Source: Telopea speciosissima
Taxonomy: Eukaryota > Streptophyta > Magnoliopsida > Proteales > Proteaceae
NCBI RefSeq assembly: GCF_018873765.1
Contig: NC_057925.1
Location: 1,504,927-1,568,926 of the forward strand
Length of the DNA stretch: 64,000 nt
Direction: 5' to 3'
The notes beneath the pieces are model-generated. The model made no database searches. It was given only the letters and a program-made list of their open reading frames with translations, and was not told the origin of the DNA. Both the position numbers and the translations under genes were made by a program. Below, piece after piece: positions 48,610 through 58,968 of the stretch; within the stretch, counting starts at the first letter, position 1, and the number at the start of each line of letters is the position of its first letter.

Positions 48610-51600
48610 TCACTGAACAAGATTACACATGCCCGGACGAGTTATACACCACAAGGGCTGCAATGGTTCAGCTCCAATTCCTCTATAAACCATCCGATAA
48701 CGCCATTCATTCAATCTATTAATTGCCTCTGCATATCTCTTCTTCCCTGTCTCATCTCTATTCCCAGACCACATTGTTTCAGCCAAAGCTGAAGTTCTAG
48801 GCCATATCTTTCCATCCAGCACAGTAGAATCAGCTTGTTCTGACCAAAGTGCAACCTCTCCTCCTAAAACCAACTTCCCTTGTGTCTCATTCAATCCATA
48901 AGTTATATCATAATCATATACCCTTTGCCATGTCTTAAATGGATCACACCATGACCCACCATTTCCACCAGCATAGTTAAACGGTTGTCCTGGTAAGTCT
49001 CCAACTTGAAGATCATATCTACTATCATTCCCCAACCACCCACCATGGCCACAATCTAAGTAGTAGAAATCCGCCGACGACACGATGACTCGATACCCAG
49101 CGGAGACAAGACGGAGGGTATTGTTTGGACCATTATTCCATGTCTGCAAAATTACTTTCTCAGGACGAAGAATTGAGGAACTTACATTCACGGTAGCATC
49201 TAATAGGACATCTTCCCAATAAACCACAGTCCGATTTAGAGAAGTAATGTAAGGAAGGGTTGTGTTTATAAAGTTTTGTAGAAGTTGGTTAAGGTTTCCA
49301 CCTTGTGATAAGTAGTTTTGGATGGTTGGATCAGCTTTCCAACACCCAGGGACGATTTCATCTGCTCCTCCATGATAGAAAGGTTCTGGAAATAAAGCTA
49401 CAACATCATGGATAACATTCTTAAGGACTTGGTAGGTCATGGGGTTTAAGGGGTTAAGTTGGCCAGTTCCTGGTTCAGATGCGAGACGATCGGCATATGC
49501 AGTGCCCGGTGGTCCTGTCCAGAACATGTTTGCGCAAGTTACAATCTCTGGATAAGCTGTAGCCCACGATCCAGTGTGCCCTACAATCCATATAAATCAA
49601 TGAGAGGGCAGCGGGAGATAGATTCGTTCAATAAGGGAGACACACATTTTGTCTGAAAGAGAGAGTGTCAGTGTGAATCCCACAGTTTAATTCGTGGGGG
49701 TCTTTTTCCTATTTTTTTTAAAGAGAGGGAGTGCAATAAAAAGAGAGACCTGCTTACTTTAAGAGCGAGATCAACTAAGCATAAGATTGCTAAGTAGAAT
49801 TTTCTTGTCCATCCATCTCGAGTCTTGTTAGTATAAGAGCATTGCTGAATTAAAGAAAGGGAGAGGGTTCTTTGAGCAAATGGTATAGGAGAGTGCACCA
49901 ATGAATACCAACGAAACGGTTTTGCACATAGGGGCAGCGAAACCATTTCATTTGAGGATAGGAGAGAGAGTGAGAGAGAAAGAGATGATTCTAGTGTACC
50001 CTCCATGGATGGCTCAGAAAATGTTTTCCCTTGAGGAAAGGGAAAGCGATCTCTGAGCATACAGCATAAAGGGGTGTACCAATGAATAACAATGAAACAT
50101 TTCATACATAGGGAGCAGAGAGGTCATTTCATATGAGAGAGAGAGAGAGAGAGAGATTCGTTCTTAGGGACTTTTGTTGCATGACAAATTATTGGATTCA
50201 GATCCTCTACGGCTTGTGGTTGAGTGACCATTGTGCTACGCCCAACCCACAGGCCGCCATGTGAATTTCATTCCAATCCAATGGTTGGTAGACGAGTTCA
50301 ATTCAAAATTCAAAATTACCACTCAAATTTAGAAAATACCAAGCAACCATCTACCAACTATTGAATTGGAATGAAATCCACGTGGCAGCCTGTGGGTTGG
50401 GCGCAGCACGATGGCCGCTCAACCCCGGGCCACAGAGGATCCAAATTCCAAATTATTTGTCTAATTCCATATTTGGTGGTTTATATCAATTATGTGGACC
50501 ACCATATATTGGGATTTTCCCATTATTTTTCTTAGAGAAAGTTGATGCTTAAACCAATTCAAAAATATTTATTCTAACATTCCTTGAACAAGAAATATTA
50601 TTTTAGGAGAGAAATTCCCCATGGCGCCAACATGCAGTTTCCCACCAATAGACGCCATGGGTGACGAATAGTCCAATAGGTGGTATTTAATGTACAGGGA
50701 TTGTGGAATGCAAGAGGACATATAAAGGAATCTGCATGCTAACGTCGTGAGTTTCTTTTTTTTTCCATTATTGTAACATATACAATGTAAAATTGGATTG
50801 AAAATCAACTAGTGATATTTTGTAGTTGAATCTAGTTGATTTTCAATCCAATTTTACATTGTATATCTTACAATAATGGAAAAAAAGAAACCTACGACGT
50901 TAGCATGCAGATTCCTTTGAGGGGACTTTGCACCCAAAAAAGAAAAAGAGAGTCAACTAACACTATCGGATGATTGAAAAGGCAAAGCAGCAAGAACTAA
51001 GCTATTTCACGATGAGATCCTTGCCTTGAAATAAAGGATGATTTTTTTTTTTAGATATTCTTGTCTTGATAGAACACAAAAGAAAGTCAAATGGAATTTC
51101 ATATTTGGCAATATGAGGATTGAAAATTGGTTGACAAATCAACTTGTTGAATGTTTAAAAGGATTTTCTTATTGACACCCCTTAAGGTGTCAAATAATTT
51201 GCTACATTATTTTTGGAGGTTGTTTTTGTCCACTCATGGCGAATCTTCCTTCGCCGATGAGTCTGGGTGTCTTAGGATAGGCATCGAGAACAATAGGGAG
51301 GGTATTATCGACTTCATGTAATAGAGGGGTAGAGTAAATATGACCCTAGATGGGTGTCCATTTCCTTCACCAATAGTTAAGGAAAACTTTCTCTTGGCAT
51401 TTTAGTATAACACATTTTTTTTTCCAATGAGGGTAAACTTTGTCATTTTACATGTATACTTGAAAAATGTTCAAGACAATGATAATTTTTGAAGGAGAAA
51501 AGCTTTCCTACAGCCGTAGTGTAGAGTTCAGCCAAAATCTAGGGTCTTAAAACATCTGTCTTATTGGACGAAGACGATAATATCGTCCCCATGTTGTGTG

Positions 51601-53729
51601 ATACCCTCTCTTGATCATCCGAAAGCCGCAGTGAGGGATTCCCCTTGACCATGGCTGAAGGAAAACTCAGTCTATTTTTGAAAACTCTTTTTTACTCCTA
51701 GTCCTAACAATAGTTACATTGAGAACTCTTATGAATAAGAGAAAGGATAATCATAAGAAATTGCCAATTTCTAAATACAGCTATAGAGATGCCATTCAAA
51801 CATACAAGGGGAAAAGTGAGATTTATGGAAAAATAGTATATGATTTACATGAGACCAAAACTTGACACATGGTTAATAAGGGCATATTACCCTTGGACAC
51901 TATAACAGCGTTCGACATTGTTTTATAGTAATTTTCTTAAGTTATAGTCTCTTATAGAGAATATAATATCATTCTTCTATACATAGTTAAGTATTCCTGG
52001 CCTCTTTTTTTCTTAGTTATTTTTTTGACCTAGTTTTATTTCATCCACTATGAAATCTCTTGACTCATGGGCTCTAGTGTTTGGATTAAACTCTTAGAAT
52101 AGTGTAAGGGCATTTCAGACATTTGTCATCTAAGGAAGAGTATTTATGAAATCCAAGCAATTGCTTTTCTCTTCACATGAAAAGATTTTTTTTTGCCTTT
52201 TTTGTTAGGGGAAAAGCTTTCCTTCACCCACAAATCTAAAGTCATCATTAGTCCTCTCTATGTTAAAGGCCAAAAATGCCTTTCATTATTCTCAACAATT
52301 GGCACCCATCCAAGCACAATAATGGCCATCGACAATGGCAAGGAAAACTCAATTATTTTTTTGGGAAAAGGTTCTCCAGACCACCAAAATTGGGTATGCT
52401 AACGTCTCTATATCTCTCACTCTCTCCCTTTCTCACATGAAATGATCTTACTACCCTCCTATGCATGATACCATTTTATTGCATCATATTAGTGCACTTC
52501 TTTATGTCGTTTGCCCATTAACACTCACCCTTTTTGTAAGGAAAGGGTTATATAGAGTCTAACAATCGAAATAAAGGAGCACATTAAGATAATATCCTAC
52601 ATCGCTACATATGAGGGTAGTAAGATCATTTCATATGAAGAGGAGAGCGAGAGAAAAATAGACACAGAGATGGTGGTCTACCCGTTCAAAGAGGAAAGTA
52701 AAATCCTCTCCAATTCCCCATGATGCAGTTCGGGTTGGAGAGATCGACAATTGGCAGGTGTGACATCCAACAACACTTGGGCAGGGGTGAGGTGGTCTTT
52801 TCATGCCTCACTGTGTCCATCGCCCGGGCAGGGTACTGGACAGGAGCCAAGCCCCTCCTATCCCTCCCCCCTATTAAAGCTCTCCAATTCCAAAAAAAGT
52901 GGAAGTCAACTAAAGAACAAGACTAACCTGGTGCGTCAATCTCCGGCATAACCCTAACACCATTCTCCAGCCCAAACTCAACGATCATCTTCACATCCTC
53001 CGGCGAATACTGCATTCCGGGACCATACGACCCTTTCTCGGCGAGCTCCGGCTGTGAAGGCAGCACTAATGGAAAGGATTGTGAGTCAGTGATGTGCCAA
53101 TGGAAGACGTTGAGCTTATTGTAGCTCATCGCTTGTATGGTCCTCAATATATCCGCCACTCCATAGTAATTCCTCGCCGTATCAAGCAAAACCCCTCTAT
53201 GTCCGAATAGCGGTGCATCCCAGATGTCCAAACCGGTAGCTACTCGCGGTGGATTTCCCCATACCAGTTGCGAGAACGTCTCCAGTCCTCTCATGGCACC
53301 CCAAACTGTTGCCGCCGTCAGATTTGCTGAAGAACCGATGGTCGGGATGGTGAGAGTGTAGGATTCGTCGACGCCGTGTTGCAGCGGCACCGATGGATCG
53401 GTGACGGAGATGGTGAGGAATTGCAGAGGAAGAGTGGTGGCTGTGAAGTTGACAGATGGGCTTACAATGGGGTTGTAGTTTTCGGTGAGGATAAGACTGT
53501 GGTAGCCAGTGACGGCTGGAGATAGGTATGGATGGTTGTTCAGGGGCGGAGAGACAATGATTGTGAAAGTGGGAGAGAGGGTAGTCGCCTGCGGGTGGGG
53601 CCATGAAATATTTCGGGGCTTAGGCCATACGCTGATTTGAGATTGGATGGTTGAAACTTCAGTGGTAATGCATAGAGATGCGCAGAAGAAGAAGAGAGAG
53701 ATTATATGGAATGCCAGGAGAGGAGACAT
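48610..53729 (-). CDS. GH20 beta-hexosaminidase, HEXO2-like, copy B (590 aa)
   Basis: Exon 1 is 53729-52928 and exon 2 is 49580-48610; exon lengths (802 and 971) and splice phase are identical to copy A. The signal peptide, GH20b domain and catalytic D341-E342 ([13 protein letters not shown]) are preserved, with scattered substitutions such as [11 protein letters not shown] at the N-terminus, [10 protein letters not shown], and FPEPFYHGG in place of FPERFYHGG. No frameshift or stop was found. The native TATA is at 53781-53788, and the ancestral upstream sequence (CAAGAAGAAGGATAAATTTT) continues beyond 53798. Copy B therefore probably keeps the original expression pattern. Function as for copy A: trimming of terminal GlcNAc from N-glycans in the secretory route or apoplast. 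Confidence 0.93.
50193..50447. repeat. Foldback MITE (CCTCTACGGC family), copy B
   Basis: Counterpart of 34298-34545; ends CAGATCCTCTACGGCTTGTG and CCCCGGGCCACAGAGGATCC. Confidence 0.75.
50711..50931. repeat. Long palindrome, copy B
   Basis: Counterpart of 34858-35081, with better-matched arms of about 100 bp (GGAATCTGCATGCTAACGTC ... ACGTTAGCATGCAGATTCCT; CCATTATTGTAACATATACA ... GTATATCTTACAATAATGG). The loop is about 20 bp. Confidence 0.8.
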
Positions 53730-53798
53730 GGTGTTGGCCTCTTAGGTCCTAAGTGGTAAGTGGTAAGTGGTACTGTTGTTATTTATAGGTCTTCCTGA

Positions 53799-54899
53799 CA
53801 AGAAGAAGGATAAATTTTACATTCTCAAAAGATCTTAAGATCCCTTCTACCAAAAAAAAAAAAGATCTAAAGATCCCACTGACTCAAGGCATGGATTTTG
53901 GTATCATATACTGGTAGAGGCAAGGCAAAACCCATGCCATGTAAGAAGTAAGAAGATGAGGCAAATGTCTGAGAGAAGGGTGTAAAGTGGTTGGTTTGGT
54001 TCGATTTTGATTGGTCTGAAATGGTTTTTTATATGTACCAATCCAAACCAAAGTCGATCAGTCCAGTTTCATTGATTTTGGTTTCAAACAAATTTAATTT
54101 TGAATTTTATCGAGTTTGGCTCACTGGGCTCTAATCAATTAATTCGCTATCGAATTGTTATATGGATTTTATTTTTTAACTATTTTTGATCGATTAAGTC
54201 TTCGATTACACCGATTTCTTTTATTTTTTAACTAATTTTGATCGATTAAGTCTTCGATTACACCGGTTTCTAAAAAAAAAAGAACAAACAAAACCATACA
54301 GTTAGGTGTTTGGTTTGGACCAATTTTTGTAGGGTTTGGCTTCGGTTCAAATTTTTTTTAATTATCAAATCACATTTGGTTTGATTGATTTGGGCTGGAA
54401 TTTTGACATTCCTAGTTGAGGGTGTCAAATTGGAACCCAAACCAAACTGAATAATTGGAACTGAATTGAACCGAATAGAATTTGGTTAAAATACAGAACA
54501 ACAGAACCAAGGCAGGACTTGGTTACTTTCCGGATCCAACATAAGAACCGACGGTTAGAGCCGAAACCAACATGAATTTGGGCACCAATATATTATAATA
54601 TATTGATAAAGTATAATAACCTTACCAAAAAAAAAGTAGAATACTACTATATGTATACTAATACACTACAATACTAAGATATTATAATACACTACACAAG
54701 CGTCTGAGCTAATGGCAGAGCATGCCTAGGTATCTACCCAGGGGGCAGAGGTGTCATGTGCCCAGTGAGAGGGCGTAGGAAACACCACCAAGTAGAGATC
54801 TTTTCCCTATATTATATAATAGTATAAACTATGCATGATCCGAATAGGAATCAGAACTGAACCAAAACTGTACTAGTTCGGTATGAGTATCGATATGTC
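53799..54899. other. Spacer between hexosaminidase B and relic C
   Basis: Native upstream DNA of copy B, then GGTTTGGTTCGATTTTGATT-type low-complexity MITE sequence. A 52-bp tandem duplication is at 54167-54218 and 54219-54270 (contains GATCGATTAAGTCTTCGATT). No gene. Confidence 0.6.
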
Positions 54900-56936
54900 A
54901 CATTCCATATTTGGTGGTTTATATCAGCTATGTGGACCACCATATATAGGGATTTCCCCATTATTTTTCTTAGAGAAAGTTGATGCTTAAACCAATTCAA
55001 AAATATTTATTCTGACATTCCATGAAAAAGAAATATTAGTTTAGGAGAGAAATTTCCCATGGCGCCAACATGCAGTTTCCCACCAATAGACGTCATGGGT
55101 AACGAATAGTTCAATAGGTGGTATTTAATGTACAGGAATCGTGAAATGCAAGAGGACAGATAAAGGAATCTGCATGCTAACGTCGTGGATTTCTTTTTAC
55201 CCATTATTGTAACATATACAATGTAAAATTGGATTGAAAACCAACTAGTGATTGTAACAATTCAACTACAAAATATAGAAGTCGTTTCCTAAGGAGTTGT
55301 TAGATATTGTAATTCGACTTCTTCTCCCCTCGGGGGCTTAATTTATTTGGCCCCCTTTAAGGGGACTTTGTACCAATAGAAAAAAGAGTCAACTAACACT
55401 ATCAGATGATTGAAAAGGCAAAACAGCAAGAACTAAGCTATTTTATAGTGAGATCCTTGCCTTGAAATAAAGGATTTTTTTTTTGTAGATATTCTTGTCT
55501 TGATAGAACACAAAAGAAAGTCAAATGGAATTTCATATTTGGCAATATGAAGATTGAAAGTTGGTTGACAAATCAACTTGTTGAACGTTTAAAAGGATTT
55601 TCTTATTGACACCCCCTTAAGGTGTCAAATAATTTGCTACATTATTTTTGGAGGTAGTTTTCGTCCAGTCATGGCGAATCTTCCTTTGCCGATGAGTCTG
55701 GGTGTCTTGGGATGGGCATCGAGAACAATAGGGAGGGATTATCGACTTTGTACAATAGAGGGGTAGAGTAATTATGACCCTAGATGGGTGTGCATTTCCT
55801 TCACCAATGGTGGAGGAAAACTTTCTCCTGGCATTTTAGTATAACACACTTTATTTTTTTTCAACGAGGGTAAACTTTGTCATTTTACATGTATACTTGA
55901 AAAATGTTGACAATGATAATTTTTTAAGGAGAAAGCGTTCCTACAGTCGTAGTGTAGGGTTTAGCCACCATCTAGGGTCTTAAAACATCCTTCTTATTAG
56001 ACGAAGATGATAATATCGTCCCCATGTTGTGTGATACCCTCTCTTGCTCATCCGAAAGTCGCAGTCAGGGATTCCCCTTGACCATGGTTGAAGAAAAACT
56101 CAGTCTATTTTTGAAAATCCTTTTTTACTCCTAGTCCTAACAATAGTAACATAGAGAACTCTTATGAATAAGAGAAGGATAATAAAAGAAATTGCCAATT
56201 TCTAAATACAACTATAGAGATGTCATTCAAACATACAAGGGTAGAAGTGAGATTTATGAAAAAATATTATATGATTTACATGAGACCAAAACTTGACACA
56301 TGGTTAATAAGGGCATATTACCCTTGGACACTATAACAGTGTTCGACATTGTTTTATAACAATTTTCTTAAATTATAGTGCCTTATATAGAATATAATAT
56401 CATTCTTCTATACATAGTTAAGTGTTCCTGGCCTCTTTTTCTCTTAGTTATTTTTTTGACCTAGTTTTATTTCATCCATCATGAACCCTCTTCACTCATG
56501 GGTTCTGGTGTTTGGATTAAACTCTTACAATAGTGTAAGGGCATTTTAGACATTTTTCATATAAGGAAGAGTATTTATGAAATCCAAGCAATTGCTTTTC
56601 TCTTCAAGTGAAAAGAATTTTTTTGCCTATTTTATTAGGGGAAAGCTTTCCTTCACCCACAAATCTCAAGTCATCATTAGTCCTCTCTATGTTAAAGGCA
56701 AAAAATGCCATTCATTATTCTATGACAATTGACACCCATTCAAGCACAATGATGGCCATCGATAAAGGAAGGAATTCTTTCACAATGGCAAGGAAAAGTC
56801 AATTATTTTTTTGGGAAAAAGTTCTCTAGGCCATCAGAATAGAGTATGCTAACGCCTCCATATCTCTCTCTCTCTTTCTCACATGAAATGATCTCGCTAC
56901 CCTCCTATGTATGATACCATTTTATTGCATCATACT

Positions 56937-57668
56937 TGATAAACCCAAAATTACACGGGTCAAACATGAGCCGCCACGTGTCCCGACCCAAGTAGGAAGA
57001 CCATTCCAAGCCCGACCACCTTATATCTCACTTGATTAGCCCGGATGGGAAAGGACCAACAAGGAAGTCCAAGGACCAAGTCTAGGTACTATGAGCTACT
57101 ACCATCAACGACCAAGTCTAAGTACTACGGGTTACTACCATCAAGGACTAAGTCCAAGTACTAAGGGCTACTACCATCAAGGACCAAGTCCAGGTACTAC
57201 ATGTAGGCTACTACCGCCAACAACAAGATATACATCATCTCATGGGTACAGGGTACCGCCTACCAGCAACACAGTCCCAAATGGACTCAAGCACCAAGGA
57301 TCTTATCCAACACACTAAGACGTATAAATGTCTATCTACCAGGAACATCCACCTTACCGAGACTCTAATCTCCCATAAGAGAGCAACCAACCAAGAGAAG
57401 AATCCTACTACCTAGGAACTTATCTACTACGAGGGTTACTCGTCATCAACTGGGACTCTCTACACCGCCACACTCTACTATAAATACGAAGGTATTCTAC
57501 CCCATCAACCCATCTTGAATTCTAAATATTCATCTGTTTATTCAGAGAGATCTAACTTAGGCATCGGAGAGTCCTAGGCCGAAACCACACCGGTTCTCCT
57601 TTGTCATCTAGGTCCTTTTGCAGGTTACGACACTCGAAGGGACCACTAGGCGATTTCTTGACGCAATA
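56937..57668 (+). mobile_element. Solo LTR specific to copy C (732 bp)
   Basis: Flanked by a perfect ATACT duplication (56932-56936 and 57669-57673). It starts TGATAAACCCAAAATTACAC and ends CTTGACGCAATA (canonical CA mutated to TA). A TATA-like CTATAAATACGAAGG at about 57479-57493 and GTCCTTTTGCAGGTTACGAC near the end are typical of plant gypsy LTRs. It interrupts a CT-cored MITE whose uninterrupted form is at 52365-52520, and its ends resemble those of the LTRs at 31861 and 47781. Confidence 0.8.
57071..57218. repeat. 36-bp tandem repeat inside the solo LTR
   Basis: Four units start at 57071, 57107, 57143 and 57179, each of the form AAGGACCAAGTCTAGGTACT followed by GAGCTACTACCATC; the fourth has a 4-bp insertion. 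Such repeats occur in LTR U3 regions. Confidence 0.85.
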
Positions 57669-58059
57669 ATACTGGTGCACTTCTTTATGCCGTTTGCCCA
57701 TTAACCCTCACCCTTTTTGTAAGGAAAGGTTTCTCTAGAGTTTAAACAATCAACATAAAGGAGCACACTTAGATAATATCCTACATCGCTACATATGAGG
57801 GTATAAGATTTTTTTTTTTTTGAGTAGAAATATGAGGGTATAAGATCATTTCATATGAAGAGGATAGCCAGAGAGATGGTAGTGTACCCCATTCAAAGAA
57901 GGAAGATTAAAATCCTCTCCAATTCCCCATGGTGCAGTTCGGGATGGAGAGATCGACACCTGGCAGGCACGACATCCAATTGTCCGAGTTGAAGCCATCA
58001 TTAATTATCAAATATCATGATTAACGCCTTAGAAATTGAAATCTAAGAACAAGACTAAC

Positions 58060-58860
58060 ATGGTGCGTCGATCTCCGACATAACCTTAACACCATTCTCC
58101 AGCCCAAACTCAACGATCATCTTCACATCCTCCGGCGAATACTACATTTCGGGACCATATGACCCTTTCTCGGCGAGCTCTGGCTCCGAAGGTAGCACTA
58201 ATGGAAAGGATTGCGAGTCAGTGATGTGCCATTGGAAGACGTTGAGCTTATTGTAGCTCATTGCTTGTATGGTCCTCAGTATATCCACCACTCCATAGTA
58301 ATTCCTCACTGTATCAAGCAAAATCCCTCTATGTCCAAACAGTGGCGCGTCCCAGATGTCCAAACCCGTAGCTAATCGTGGTGGATTTCTCGACATCAGT
58401 TGTAAGAACATCTCCAGACCTCTTATGGCACCCAAACTATTACCGCCGTCAGATTTGCTGAAGAACTGACAGTCGGGATGATGAGAGTGTAGGATTCATT
58501 GACGCCGTGTTGCAGCGGCACCGATGGATTGGTGACGAAGAGGGTGAGGAATTGCAGAGGAAGAGTGGTGGTTGTGAGGTTGACAGATTGGCTTACGATG
58601 GGGTTGTAGTGTTCGGTGAGGATAAGACTGTGGTAGCGAGCGACAACCGAAGATAGGTATGGATGGTTGTTTAGGGACAGAGAGACGATGATTGTGAAAG
58701 TGGGAGAGAGGGTAGTCGCCTGTGGGTGGGGCCATGAAATATTTTGGGGCTTAGGCCATACGTTGATTTGAGATTGGATGGTTGAGATTTCAGTGGTAAT
58801 GCATAGAGATGCACAGAAGAAGAAGAGAGAGATTATACGGAACGCCGGGAAAGGAGACAT
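58060..58860 (-). pseudogene. Hexosaminidase relic C (exon 1 only)
   Basis: Homologous to exon 1 of copies A and B (801 versus 802 bp). The N-terminus [20 protein letters not shown] is intact, but a 1-bp deletion near 58433 shifts the frame at AVIVW, the Gln after GPEM is TAG, and several conserved residues are changed (NVFHWHITD to NVFQWHITD). The last exon base G is T at the donor. No exon 2 exists on its downstream side. Its own TATA remains (58905-58912), but a LINE is inserted about 30 bp further upstream. Confidence 0.92.
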
Positions 58861-58968
58861 GGTGTTGGCCTCTTGGGTCCTAAGTGGTAAGTGGTACTGT
58901 TGTTATTTATAGGTCTTCCTGACAAGAAGAAGGATAAATTTTTATTTATTTTTTGGTCAAAAGGACAT

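Larger units (their letters stand above)
49581..52927 (-). other. Hexosaminidase B intron (3.3 kb)
   Basis: It parallels intron A: reversed CT-cored MITEs (49860-50155), foldback MITE (50193-50447), palindrome (50711-50931), CT-cored MITE (52365-52520) and half foldback (about 52690). It keeps the segment of about 215 bp at 51820-52055 that intron A lacks. Near 52772-52870 a block matching the A-copy SINE tail is in opposite orientation. Confidence 0.7.
37902..53798. repeat. Segmental duplication, copy 2 (about 15.9 kb, with insertions)
   Basis: This is the direct duplicate of 26897-37901, enlarged mainly by a foreign block at 41090-45910 and an insertion at 46002-46486. It begins at the junction 37896-37901, where hexosaminidase upstream DNA (GGTCTTCCTGA in copies B and C) meets the RPS5 exon-2 start (TATCCTGAACC). 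It ends at 53793-53798 (TCCTGA), where the ancestral hexosaminidase upstream sequence continues as CAAGAAGAAGG. Confidence 0.85.
54900..58942. repeat. Hexosaminidase partial copy C segment
   Basis: Matches about 50464-53810 of copy B: the 5' part of the intron, exon 1 and the immediate upstream. Homology starts abruptly at CATTCCATATTTGGTGGTTT within the intron, so exon 2 was never included or has been lost. Confidence 0.8.

Noticed and set aside
54700-54790. tRNA-like or SINE-like segment (GGGGGCAGAGGTGTCATGTG)
   Set aside because: No convincing A and B boxes or cloverleaf could be drawn.
57091-57318. Tyr/Pro-rich repeat peptide on the plus strand
   Set aside because: Translation of the 36-bp tandem repeat in the solo LTR.
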